From: Acanthaster planci
Lineage: Eukaryota > Echinodermata > Asteroidea > Valvatida > Acanthasteridae
Reading direction: 5' to 3'
Length of the DNA stretch: 64,000 nucleotides
Assembly: GCF_001949145.1 (NCBI RefSeq)
Contig: NW_019091403.1
Location: 1,159,561 to 1,223,560, forward strand
The first letter of the stretch is position 1. The number at the start of each line of letters is the position of its first letter. The notes below the pieces were generated by a model. The model had not been told where the DNA came from. It saw only the letters and a program-made list of their open reading frames with translations, and made no database searches. Made by a program: the position numbers and the translations under genes. This document shows positions 36,896 to 49,400 of this stretch, piece after piece.

Positions 36896-39800
36896 AAAGA
36901 CAAGTATCCAATCTCACAGCACCGGCTGACATCTTCAACTCCTGCCTGTACAGTTTGACGGAACGTGTCACGCAGGTTGTATCCTGAGTTTCTCTTTTAT
37001 ACCAAGTACAGATAAACCAGTGGATGGCTTGTTTCAGTGTGTACATCTCTGCATGTATTTCTGCTTTGTTTGATTGTGAGACAGCGTATAGGGTCAGTAG
37101 CTAGACAAACCCCTGAGAGATATGGGAAGACTTTAAATCGTGTTGGAGGTTATGAAGCACGCATCATGTGTTCAAACAAAGTATGGAATACTTGGCAGGA
37201 AATATTGGAGAATCCTCACATCCACACAAAAAAATTGTTTTGTTCCTTTATTTTTTAACACTTTTAATTCAATCATTTTGTATGGGGTTTGTCTGCATTG
37301 AAATGTGTAGAAATCTTCAACAGTTCTTTCCCGCCATAAGTGGTTGTGTTTCTAGAAGTATTTTGGAGTCTGGATGTCAACTGCGTGTAGATATGGGTGT
37401 CATGCTTTCTGGTGATGAAAATCAAACCAAGACCTTTTTGATTGATAAGAATATTTTCAACTATCGGAGGCAAACCTGGATTGTAAATTTTCATCCTTCT
37501 GATTGATAGTGGTAAGATTGGATTCAAAACACTTTCTTTTAGTGGTTGCTTGAATGCAGGCTTCCGAAAAACATCTTTAAAGGAATGATCAAATAAAAAA
37601 ATTTAAAATAGAATAATTTTGAGTTGATTTCCGTGCTTTTGTGTATTCTCACTATTCTGAGGTGTTTAATAAACACATTTTCATCGGGCATGACAACAAT
37701 GTAACAGATTTTGTAACATAGGATAATTTTCATGCAGCATAACCACATATTTTGCCTTTAGAAGCTGATATTCAGTCGCACTTATTGTAATGCCACCTAT
37801 TAAATTACTAATATTTGAAAATCCCTGATTTATTGATATTATGAAATGGCAGACTGCATTTCCACTTAGCTTTCTGTGATAGGAATGACTACTTCATGCA
37901 TGTACATGTGCGCTTTGCCAAATCAATGTGAAAAAACCACTTGTACAATTCTCCTGATTGCTATTTTACTCCAAAGTAATCAATGCTGTTTTTTGTAAAC
38001 TGTGCTAAAAATGTAATGAGACTGCAAAGGTGCACACATTCAGGTAGAATAGATAAGGTTATCATAAATATTTGTTATCAGTTTTGGTCCTTTCGTCAAG
38101 AACATGAGTGTGAAAAGGTAAATCAGAAAAGAAAATTTGTTCATGAAAGAAACTCTCATTGGTGTAGCTAAGTGTCAGACTTGTGTCCCTCAATCTAAGC
38201 CCAAGTATTAAAAATATTTTTACAAATGCACACTTGTATTTACATACACAGGTATACATGTAGCTTTTGTTTAACGTAAAGTTTTCTTGCTTTTTCAAAT
38301 GTATCAAGTGGGATTAGTCTTACATGTACAGATTTGTGTTGATTAATCAGTTCATTAATTTTTCCTCAATTTTAGTAGAATTTAATCCAACAAGTATGTT
38401 TATGAAAATGACTTTGTAGTTTAATTATATTCTAAGATGCCAGTTGCTTGCAGATGGTGTTTGAAGATTTAAAGCACTGGGGACTAAAAATGACATGGAA
38501 ATTATCAGGCTTGACGTGTACCAATGAGGTAGCAGTTTCACTTGAGGGCATTAGGTTATCATGGTTTCATTATGCATGTAGCTTTTATAAGCACTATGAT
38601 AGATGGGTGGAGTTTTGGAGTTAAGTATCCTCTCAAGCTCCGCCTATTGTATACTGTAGCCCCTCCCACTAAACTCCAGGTGAGAATCCAGCATCTGCCA
38701 CTCCTATGAATCTTCTCATACCCCCATCCATGGTTCTGCCCATTTATTATCGCCTTCATCCATCCTCTGATCATCCTCCATAACCCATTCACAGATTATC
38801 CTGTGGCTCCACTCACTTAACCCTCCCCTCCCTATCGATAGTTAGCTCTGCCTACGGAACACACACTTGCAGCTCTTTGGAAATGGAATGTTAACGAATA
38901 CTCTCAAAAATCAATGGAGAAAATGTGACCTGCTCCCTGAAAATAAGGATAAAAAGTAACCTCAGTTCGTCATTCGAAATATTTCTGTCACTGTTTACCA
39001 ATAAACAGAACTTTTGGTAGATATATTGCAAATCACTGAAATATCAGTGGAATTGGGCATGGTTCTAGTAGGGTTGTACTGTACTTTGTGGAAATTTGAA
39101 CCTGAAGGTTGACTGGCAGGTATCTTGTTTTTGTAGGAGCAGGTCACAGATGCTGTATAAAGACATGTTTACATTTGCCGTTCTAGTTGCTTTCTTACTG
39201 TGGATTATCAGTGTACATGTGCTTGAACCACCTAGCCACATTTTTCCCATTCAAACATGATTTGGAATCTTGACAAACAAATATGTTCATGAAAGTTTTT
39301 ACTCCTATTGATCTTTGGGTCATTTTTCCAATAACACGGAGCACCATATAATGGACTTACACATGTCATCAGCATTGCATTGGTGTACTATACAAAAGTA
39401 TTAAAACGTGATGATTATTGACATTAACACAAACTGATGAACTATTCTATTTTGTGAAGTATTTGTATGAACAATGCAGTGTCCCTTACACACTAAATAT
39501 GACTTTACTTTACTCTTGTCACATTACATGCTTCTATGGTTTTCTTTCAGCTAAAGTAAACTCACATTTCACTGTATCAAACATTGTAATCTGGATTCCT
39601 TGAAGTCTTACGCCTCTAGTTTGGCTTTGTTTTAAATCGTTTTCATAAAGTCGCAGTCTGCCTCAACGGACAACTTTCATATTGCCACTTTAACCTTTGT
39701 CAACATATGTCTTCAATGAAAACAACACATTTCTTATTTTGTAAGAGCTAAATAAACCAGGTTGAATTAGTGTCATAAACCATTAGGAATATGCATGACA

Positions 39801-41592
39801 CCAGTAACACATGTCCACGCTCGTGCTTTACTGCTCCAAATGACACATAGTACTTCTCATAAATAAGTCTATCATCTCATGAATAAGTCTATCTTGGAAA
39901 TTTTCTGCATCGAAACTGACCTGCCAAAAACAAAGTATATGTATAAACAGTTTTATTGCCTTTCCCTGTCTTGAGGTTGGATCATGTACGTTCCAATAAA
40001 TCATTGAAGTGTTACGATAAGACTTGATTGATTAATCTGTATACCTTGAGTATTGTTTCCTTCATTTGGACATACCTGTACATGTATAATCAAATAATGA
40101 GTGCAGTTTCAGTTTGAAATCAAAATATACAATTTGGTGTTTTATTTTCTCGACAGGCTGAATTTTTGTACAAATCCTTTACTCTCCTCATCATTCATGT
40201 AGTATCGTTATGTGAGAGTACAATTTCATTTCTTTTGGATTAAATTTATTCCACGTTGATAAAGCATCCATATAGTATGTTAGTATACACATAATTAAAC
40301 TGGAAATAAATGAATTCACACCATCTGTCAAATTCACTTATTGCAGAGCAGTTGCCACCTGCCAATAATAGCCTTTGCTAGCCTGGCTCTAGGCTGGAAT
40401 ACTTACAAGCTAAACATGGGGTGTTAAAAACTGCACTCTGGGGTGTCATGCCAGATTTGTCTAACATGCACATTTGCTGCTTAAACTACGGGTGACAATA
40501 TAATAGCTGACAAATTTATGGGCAAGACATAAATGAGCATTTACTTCATGGTAGAGATAATGAAGGAAAGTTAGTAGTGTTTCTGTTAATTCTTGGAATG
40601 ATTACATTTTTTCTTCATTACTTGGTACCTGCTACCAAGTACATGTACATGAATTCAAGAAATTTGGACACAAAAAGGAAACGTGCAGCTGTTGAAGTAT
40701 TTGGTTGATAATTTTATTGCGACCAGTCCCCTTCCCAACAGCAGTGTGACTGAAGTTTATCAATTAGTCCCCTGCCAATAAAATGGACAAGTTGAGGTAA
40801 AGTGGCTTATGCCTTATCACTGGATTTGAACCTCTGACCAACTCGTCACGAGTCCTAACCACTAGACCCTACTTCTCTTTAACAGCTGGTACCTTACCCT
40901 GGTGGTGTGGACACTGCAATGTGTTGTAACTCGAACTGTTTGAGATCAATATTCTTACACAAAACAGAAACTCATAATGCAAAATTTCTCAGGAAACGGC
41001 TGTGAACCCCAGACAGTATTTCAACGCCAAAGTTGTTTCCCTGTACACTTTACATTTCAAAGTCAAGCAATCGACATTTACAAATGATGACCAATAACAA
41101 GGATTTTTAATGGCTCCGAAAAATCTTGTCGGAACAGTATATACATTATGTATAGTGACATATAAAAGCTTACAGCTAAAGTGGGATTTGAGAATAGGCC
41201 TTCAAGCCACAACATGAGATATGAAATAAACAGGCTCGCTAAGTGGTTGAAACAAAACTTCCATACTTTTAGAATTGAGTGTTCTGATAGCTTTTCTTTA
41301 CCACATTGTTCTTTAAGGGGTTCTTCCAACTTATCAACATGGTACATACATGCATTTATCCAATAATGTGTCTATAATTATGTAATCAAAAGAACTGAGC
41401 GTAATGCTATGCATTCCATAGTTCCATAGAGGCAAGCAATTGTGCTCAGCAGTCAGTGTCCCCAAGTAAAGCATACATATAAAAGAATGTGTCTGTGATT
41501 TATTGCCTGCATGTTAGTTGACTGAGGAAGTCCTCTTGCTCAAAGGGTCAATGTGGTGTTTCTGCCTGGGTAGGCTGCATGGGGGTCAAAGT
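36896..41592. other. Convergent 3' flanks of SNX3 and PPIL6, no gene seen
   Basis: This AT-rich interval of 4.7 kb lies between two genes that end toward each other. Candidate SNX3 poly(A) signals include AATAAA at 37592-37597 and 37668-37673, with more near 39745 and 40306, so the SNX3 3' UTR length is undetermined. For PPIL6, a minus-strand AATAAA (TTTATT on +) lies at 41499-41504, about 90 bp past its stop. The only other item recognised is a tRNA-like SINE head near 40800-40870. Open frames here are short and show no similarity I recognise. Confidence 0.5.
40800..40870 (-). mobile_element. tRNA-like SINE head (minus strand)
   Basis: On the minus strand the sequence reads CTAGTGGTTAGGACTCG (A-box-like), then a short spacer, then GGTTCAAATCC (B box, 40822-40832 on +). 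The spacing is right for an internal RNA polymerase III promoter. Acceptor-stem pairing is not convincing, so this is more likely a SINE or tRNA relic than a functional tRNA gene. Confidence 0.5.
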
Positions 41593-44500
41593 TCAGGGTT
41601 CATACACTCCACAGTCCACTATCTTACATTCTTTCTTTGGTCGTTCGTTGTATGTCTCTTGTTCCTCCAGTGTGTCCAATAGTTCCGTGCCTTCAATCAA
41701 TTTCCTGTCAAAAAAGGAAGGAAATTCAGGAAGTCTTTAAATAAGGCGAAGTAAAAAAGAAGACATTGTGCTTCAGGATAATATCAATTGGGTTTCATCC
41801 AAAGACGTGCAATATTGAACATGTGAAAATAGACCCAGTTCAGGTTCCTTTTGTTTACAGAAGTATGAAAAAGAATCTCAAAATGAAAAAGTTCTCAACA
41901 GGCATGTGTAATAGATTTATTGATCACAGACCAAGGTTGAAATAATGGTTCCCGAGACACTTGCTGTTAAGATAATCCCAAGTATTTTGAGGTTCCTTAT
42001 TAACCCTCTTCTTACATCTCTGGCCCCACGCCCCCCTCCCTCCATGACTGGTCCCCCACCTACCCAAAGGCCACATATTTGGTGTCCATCCAGGGTGCCG
42101 GCTGGAATGTAACGTAGAACTGAGAGCCATTAGTATGTCTGCCCTGGTTAGCCATACCCAGCATCCCTCTTGAGGCGTGTTTGACGGAATAATTCTCATC
42201 TGTTGATAGAAAGAATATTGTAAACTGCTGACACAGTGTACTAAAGCCAGCAATACTGGTGATTGGGATGGTATTTTGAACTTTATTACCACTGCTCATC
42301 AGGGCAATGAAAACTTCCCTGGACCATCTCATCTCCTTTGGGATGCATACAGCTCCAATGCTGCCTTTCTGGTGCCAAAGGATATCTCTTCCTTTGTTCT
42401 TTTACTGTGGACATCACAAAGCAACGTGGTACTGAAGAACCAATTCAGGGAGACCCTCTTGTTAGGTCAATATTTATTTGAATGTACCTTCAAAGAACTG
42501 TCCATAGATGGATTCTCCACCATCTCCTTTACCAAGCAGGATATCTGTGATGATAAAAAGAAGTAAAACTTGAAATTCCTGAATTCATAGACTTGTAGTG
42601 CTTGTGGCCTCACTCTATTCACTGGTCATTCTGCCTGACTATACAGATGAAAACCTTTTACTCTGCCTACGTATATCAGTCTTACCTCCGCCCTGTAGCC
42701 AGCCATTGGGCACTATTCTGTGTATCAGACTGTCTTTGAAGTGATATTTCATGAGCGATTCGTCGGTCTTGTGGCCCTTCTCACCGGTGCAAAGCGCCTT
42801 GAAGTTTTCGCAGGTCCTGGGGCATTTATCCGTGTACAACTGTTTGAATCAAAAGAATCCACTCATCCTTAAATCCCATTCTTTCGCACAGATTAGAACA
42901 GTCAGGAAAGCAACCGGAGCTTGAAAAATAATTGTTCTTACCTCAAAAAGTAACCTCTGCTTAGGTTCATCATTGATGGAAATATCCAGGTACACAAAGG
43001 TATGCTGGGGACAAACAACCAAAGTTTACATCTGAATGCATGCCTTACACTTTCAGAAACTGAAGAGAACTTGACCCATTCTCTATTTTGTAGAATATCT
43101 TGCTTTTCACAATTCAAAGCTGCATAAGTGTCAACATCTCAAATGGCTTTCTAAATTAAAACCTGAGCATGATATGGCAAAGTGGCCTGATTCGTCTCAC
43201 CCCTGTGCCACTGAGGTAGTCTTTATATGCCACCTCAGCATGGGCTTCAAAAAGCGCTTGAGGCCAGCAAGGATGGTACTTCCAGTGTTCTGTTGCCCAA
43301 TTCTCTAAATCTGTTGGTCCACCTTCAACAAAACAAGAACAAGAAAATGAATTATAACAAACTAGCAATAATTCAGACTTGTCTACGGAATCATTTTAGT
43401 CAAATTGAAGTCTCAGACTTCAGTCAACTGTAGATTTCAGGAATTTTCTCCAGCAGTATTACCTATAAGATCTCCGTCCAGGTACGTGATGGCCTTGTCC
43501 TCAAATGCCCAAGTCTCCCCTCGGATTTTCTTCCTCTCTTCACGCAGGTACAGCTCCCATTCAAACTCTAGCAAACCTAGGATGTCTGGTGTGGCAAACT
43601 TCTCAGGGTTGCTTTGATACAGATCCTGTTGATTTATTGAACACCTCATTAAAAAAGCTTCTTCTAGCACTAAACAGGAATGTATTAAAACCCTTGGGAC
43701 TGTTTACCGGGGATCCCGTTAAGAAAGACCTACATTTTAACTTTTGGATTCACCTTAGCAGATGACTGTGACCTCATGCTCAATAACTGTAGAGTTCATA
43801 TTGTGAAAGGGGGATAGGGTTTTGAGTTTTGAGGGAAATTACAGGGAAACTGTGAGTGTTTAAAACACATGACACATGGTGGATTCGAATTTGCATGGCT
43901 GGTTTGTTAGTGACAAAATCACATTTTCTCACAATTTATTATTTGAAATTTTCAAAAAAATGGGGTCAGCACAATAGAGTGTTGCCTTTCCTTTTTTGGA
44001 GGGCTGAGCTGTCAATGTTTCACAAGATTAAAATGAAAACTAGGGAAGGTCCCCACATATACAATCCCCCAAAATATGGAAGTAGGCTAGGCCAGGCAGT
44101 TTTTTATGTTGAAATGCAGACAATCTTTGAGATAAGACATCCTTAATGACTCAGTTAGCATATTTCAGATGGGGCCTGAAAACAACAAGAAAATGACTTC
44201 AGTAGGCCTAGGCCCTTACATAAAATGCAACATTTCATAAAAATTGAATTTCTCAAGCTTCCAGGCTGACTATAGATCAGGACTAAACACATTTCAGTTT
44301 AATTGGCCTGATATTCATCAGCAGTGAACTGAATATGAATGGTATGCCTCTGATTAGAATGGCAAAGAGGCTAAGCTTAGCATCCATTCTCGCGGTCATA
44401 ATGACGTCACAGAGTCTTGATTCTTCTCTATGAATGGTTGGTCGGTTGGTGGCTATTCCACATTTCACACTAGAAAATCAATGGGGCAAAAATAGTGGTG

Positions 44501-45006
44501 AGGTCTTTGGGGAAAATCTGAACAAAAACTAAACTCCTTTCCAACAATAGGCCTAGATCTGAAATTTCACTGTTTATGCACTGAGCAGCTCCCACACCAT
44601 GCACACCTAGCTCTTTGAGTGGAGTGTTAGTATTCCTCTTTTTTAATTTTGAACTGTTACCGATTCCCACACTAATGCTCCACTCAGTACAGCTATCCCA
44701 CACTTAGGCTACACTTCAAGAACCAGTTTCGTTCCAATGCATTAACTGCCGGCGCGGCCTGCGCCCAGCGTGTGGCCAACCCCGCCGCGCCGGCCGGCCG
44801 ACCTCGCTAAGTAAATTGTAGGTCTGGCCGAACAAGCAACAGATATTGATTATACATTTCCTATTGGACTGAAAAACTATTCTAATGCTTGGGTAGCAAA
44901 TAATTTATAATTGCAAACAAACCTGAGCACATGCTTTGGCCTGGTGGAAGCTCGAATCGGGCAACAAACCCACCACTCGAAGTTGCAGTTGCTTGGAAGT
45001 CGCCAT
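41593..45006 (-). CDS. PPIL6: Peptidylprolyl isomerase-like 6 (divergent cyclophilin), complete
   Basis: Cyclophilin-type protein of the PPIL6 family; whether it is an active prolyl isomerase is doubtful. Coding exons in transcription order: 45006-44923, 43625-43463, 43322-43201, 43004-42942, 42839-42686, 42544-42488, 42199-42064, 41704-41593. Phases close to 296 aa (human 311). The N-terminal ~120 residues (LQLRVVGLLPDSSFHQAKA, then LLEFEWELYLREE) are the PPIL6-specific domain. The cyclophilin domain runs about 124-290, with HRIVPNGWLQGGD, GKGDGGESIYG and MANQGRHTNGSQFYV. Against cyclophilin A, Arg55, Gln63, Gln111 and Trp121 equivalents are kept, but Phe60 is Gly, Met61 is Trp, Phe113 is Tyr and His126 is Tyr. 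The gene lies in tandem with and downstream of UFL1. Confidence 0.9.
44740..44815. other. GC-rich patch in PPIL6 intron 1
   Basis: A short, very GC-rich stretch (CCGGCGCGGCC, CCGCGCCGGCCGGCCG) stands out in otherwise AT-rich intronic DNA about 200 bp downstream of PPIL6 exon 1. Similar GC-rich patches occur at 8750-8840, 10130-10230 and 15780-15850. They may be fragments of one repeat, or a small CpG island; I could not align them convincingly. Confidence 0.3.
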
Positions 45007-46451
45007 TTTGACGTTAGACTGATGTACGTCTCGGAGACTATATTGTGAAACACGTATTATACAAGTACGAGGCGGCGACCCGATCATGAAGTTGGTTGCT
45101 ATGTACGCACAATTAAAGGGAACTTCCTTACACAGTGCCAACATGAAAACAATTAAAGGGCTAGCGGCTCGATTCTGCAAGTCTTTTTCACCTGTTAAGT
45201 AGATATGGTAAATTCGTTTCGTGTGAAATCTATAAAAATGGGCATACTTCTTTGAACATGCATTTCTTTTAGCACTATTCTTTAGTCTTTTCTTTCTGTC
45301 CTTTTTATGGAGATTTATTTTAAGCGCATTTTCATATAGGAAGGAATATTTCAATTCAGTCTTATGAACATACAGCCCTTTTGTAATCATCCAATAAATA
45401 TTGGGTTATCAACCCTTACCTTAAAATCGGCTTTACTGTTTGAGAAACACTGACAATGTGAATTCAAATAACACTTCTTGTATTCCCCTTCCGAAATGAC
45501 ACACAAAAATAAACAAGCATAAATTAATTAAAGATGTCATCAGTCCTACTGTCAAGGAATTAGAGACTAGTCTTTATAATGCATCGTCTGCCCAGGACAG
45601 GCACTATTTTTCACAACTTTTGAAGTTTCATGGGCACAAAAACAATATTGTAGGCCTACAAGACATTCATTAGTTCAATATTTTACTGAATTTATTTAAT
45701 TCGAAAAATGAGCGCATTCTTTAACAGCCTGATTTTGAAAATGAAGAAAAAAATGAAATATTAAATTGATTTCAATCCCATTCCCAAAATGTATGGAGAA
45801 ATGAAATGTAACTTGTACTGCAAAGTCAGCAATTAAACCACGCTATCACTTCATTTTAAAGAGACGAGGCCGAGGAAAAACATTTCATTTTTTCACATTC
45901 CAAAGAAAGCTTTACATTCATCACTGACCAGTTATAAAGGCCTTCCTTTTCTTGTTCATCAACATAAGACTTACGTCATTATGTCTTGTAACAATGAAAT
46001 ACTTAAAACCGAGAAATTCAAACATTTTCAATGCCAATCATTTCATAGATCTTGTGTTTATTTCCTGAAGCTACAAAATGTTTTCCAGTAAAGCTGTGCC
46101 TAAGCACAGTTAATTTATGTTAAGCATACATGTCCTTCCCAGGCTTGATAAGCTTGAACCTGTTTGTGAACAGAAAAGTCTTTTGTCTTGTCAATATTGC
46201 GGGTACAGTCTGTTCTGAGATTAGCACACCTTTTGTTATGCTTGCTGTTTTAGGTATTCTTGCCATTATAAGGGCTCTGTTAGCAAAATGCTGTTTATAA
46301 GCAGCATCCTCTTCAAGAATACATGAGTTTTTAAAGTAATTAAAACTCCTGAGTCAACAAAAATGTTCAAGTTGAAAGTTGAGAGGCTATGACCGTGTCA
46401 CAATGGAGTGAAGATCTAGACCTAGCTCTAGACAACAGATTTCGATAAAGC
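45007..46451. other. Intergenic interval: PPIL6 promoter and UFL1 3' flank
   Basis: This 1.44-kb interval lies between two genes on the minus strand. It must contain the PPIL6 promoter/5' UTR and the UFL1 3' UTR. Minus-strand AATAAA (TTTATT on +) occurs at 46057-46062 and 45691-45696, so UFL1 transcripts probably end within 400-760 bp of the stop. The open frame running upstream from PPIL6 exon 1 (to 45390) has no further recognisable protein similarity. Confidence 0.45.
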
Positions 46452-49400
46452 CTATGTTTCAGCAGCAGTACTTGTGCTTTTCTTTGTCAGTGCGATCTCT
46501 TTCACATCAGACAGGAGATGTTCTAGCTGTGTTGCGATTTCTGAGACAGCCTCATCCTCTTTGTTGCTGTCAGCTGTGGGACTCTTACCCCCTTCCTGCT
46601 GGTCTCGGTCTCTGCTCAGACCCAGGTGTTTCTGAACCAGGCCTTGGTATCGCAGCAGCAGTGAGTAGTTGGTGGATGTCAGATGAGTGTTCAGGAACGA
46701 GATGAGTTGAGGAACGAGCCTGAAAAAGATAACACAAATATGTATGATATTTCCCAGAAGCCTATGTGCACTGATAAAGCAAGCACTAAACGTGTGAAGT
46801 CTGGAACAGTATATCAATTAATATTTCATCAACTGACAATCAAGCTCTACTTTGACAGCCCCCCCCCATATTAGGTAGATTCACTGCCTAGAATGTAAAC
46901 TAGTCTGGACAATACTCACTTGCCCGGTGCATGTAGCATACACTGTGTACTATTCTGGAATGCAAGTACGACGGCTAGGTGTAATGCCATGGCTGGGTCT
47001 GTTTCATTCTGAAGTTGTTCCCGCAAGGCTTGGCGATGGTTGAAAACTAGCTGTCTGTTAGATTGATAAAAATGGAGGGGGGGGGAAATACCATGAAATT
47101 AATATCATAAAATAGCTACAGGGAAAGTTTTCAAAGTAGTTTAATAAGAATCACCTTTCTTTCTTCTTGTCCAGTTTCTTGAGCATGATGTCACATTTAT
47201 TGGATTCACATGCCCGCTCTAAAGTTGAAAGGAATTCCCCAAGGTCCTGCAAGACACCACACAAATAAAACACTTCCTTCAGGGCTCGTTAGCTTGTAAC
47301 AGGCTATAATAATTCAGCAGGGTCTGTTGTTTGAAATGCAGTATACTTTCAATGTTTAAGCTTAAAGTTTGTTCACAAACTGCCTGAAAATATTACCCTA
47401 TGTGCTCTGGGGACTACAGAAAATGTTGCCTGTTTCATAAATAAGACATGGATGTGTTATTTTCTTTAAGCTGTTTTGCTTGTAAGTCAAATGTGGTTGG
47501 CTGTCTTCTTTGTACATACCTTGCCATTCAAACTGTTGTGCAGCTTAGTGAGCGGTTGTCGTAATTCATCTTTCAGTTTCACCAGTATCCCGGCCCGAGT
47601 CTAAAAATCAACAGCAGATTTTTAATAAAACAACAAGTTGGTTAAATTAAAGTATATGTACGTGCAAAAAAAAAATTGATTCTGATGTAAACAGTTCCCA
47701 TCTGGTACGGATTATGTGTAAAACTGTGTATTTGTATACAATGGAAAACATGAAAAATTCCACACTCTGTCAGTTCAGATTTGGATGATGCATTATACTC
47801 ACCTCAGCATTGAGAGTTGTCGGGTTGACTTCTGACATTAAATTCTCGCTTGTTACAGCACTGAGAAGCAGATTGGTGATGTCCGTGCACAGTGTTCTTA
47901 TTAAGTATTTGGACAACTGGTTCTCTAAATCTTCATCTGTGAAGAAACCACAAACAATTTATAAAAATCATCCATGTCTGATGTATGAAAGATTATATAA
48001 AAGTAAATTCTCAGCCTTAAATAGCTTCCCAACTTTGTAAATTGGAGGGTCTGTTGTCATTTCTTTGTTCGGTGCTAACGAGGAGAGGGAATAAAATGAC
48101 AAAAATAAGATATTCTAATTTCAAAAAGGCCATCCATTGATGGACAAGTTGACAATTAAGGCTCATTGAAACAAACCACTAAATTTAAGACAGGAAAAAC
48201 TTTGGATTTGAGAAGCGAATTTGAGTCACTATTGAGCATGAAATAACATTTACAATGACAATCTATTTGATTGATATCTTCCCTCCCTACATACATTGCA
48301 CAGCAAGTAATTTCACGGCAAATTGCAGAGTTGGCTAATTGGTATATTTAATCATTGTACATTTGTGTTAGCATTCCATTTCCCATAGTTCTAGCATTAT
48401 TAAAGACTTTTGGTAGCATCTGCATTCTTTCAAATCAATAAACTAATGTTTCATGCATAAAGTTGTTTTATAAATACTGAAAGAAAAGACAAAAACATAC
48501 ATGCCCAGGTAACTTCATGTAAGACAGCTTGACAATGCAAAACAGAAGCATGCATGTGGTTCAAAGAATGTTCACAATCTAAAGAAATCTAAAACAAAAT
48601 GAATCTTTGATGGTTTGGTGAAACAAAAAACAAGAAGTTACATGCTTTCATGTAGCATTTAAATGGAAAATGTGCCACTTTTGTTAAGTTTTTAAACACG
48701 CTTACCAGCTGCATAAGCAACAGAAACTTGAAAAGCATAAACAGAACTTTGGCGAACTAAAAAACAAGAAGCAAGCGATACACCAACTCACCCCTACCTA
48801 GAAACTGTCTGACTCCTTTCTCAAACAGTCTGACGTTGTTGACAAGTCCGTTGATCTTGTCTTGTACCTCACCTCGGTTCTTGCGTCGCTTGGAGCTGTC
48901 TGAAGAACCAGCTGCTGAGAGAAAGACAGACTTGGCAACATCCTGGTAGGCCCTGTGAAGAGGTCTGAGGAAGCAAAGTAAAATTTGGAACTCAGGGTGA
49001 AAATATTGGAAGTGACAAACGAACAAAGTTACTCTTCTTTCTTACTAACTTGAGATCAAGGCTTTAGGAAGTACCAGAAACTTCACTGAAACAAATGAGA
49101 ATGACAACTGTGAAATGACTTTTGAGTTAGTTTGCAACAAAATTTCTTACATGAACATCCATGAAATGAACAGCGATACTATTGAAAATGTTTACCAAAT
49201 CTGTGATAATTAACTGATAGCTCGTCTGAATTTTGTTTCTGAAAGGAATAATTACTCTACTAGATATCTCATGGTACCTGTAAAGGTCTTCAGCCAACTC
49301 TGAGTGAAGTTCCTCTGGGCAATCAGTAAATGACTTACTAAGGACTTCCTCAATCTCCTCAATGGACATGAATGGAAGCTCATCTGACTGGTACCCACGG

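Noticed and set aside
44905-45390. 161-codon minus-strand open frame as an extended PPIL6 N-terminus
   Set aside because: Only the last part (from the Met at 45006) matches PPIL6; the upstream portion is K/Y-rich with no similarity, so the later Met was chosen.
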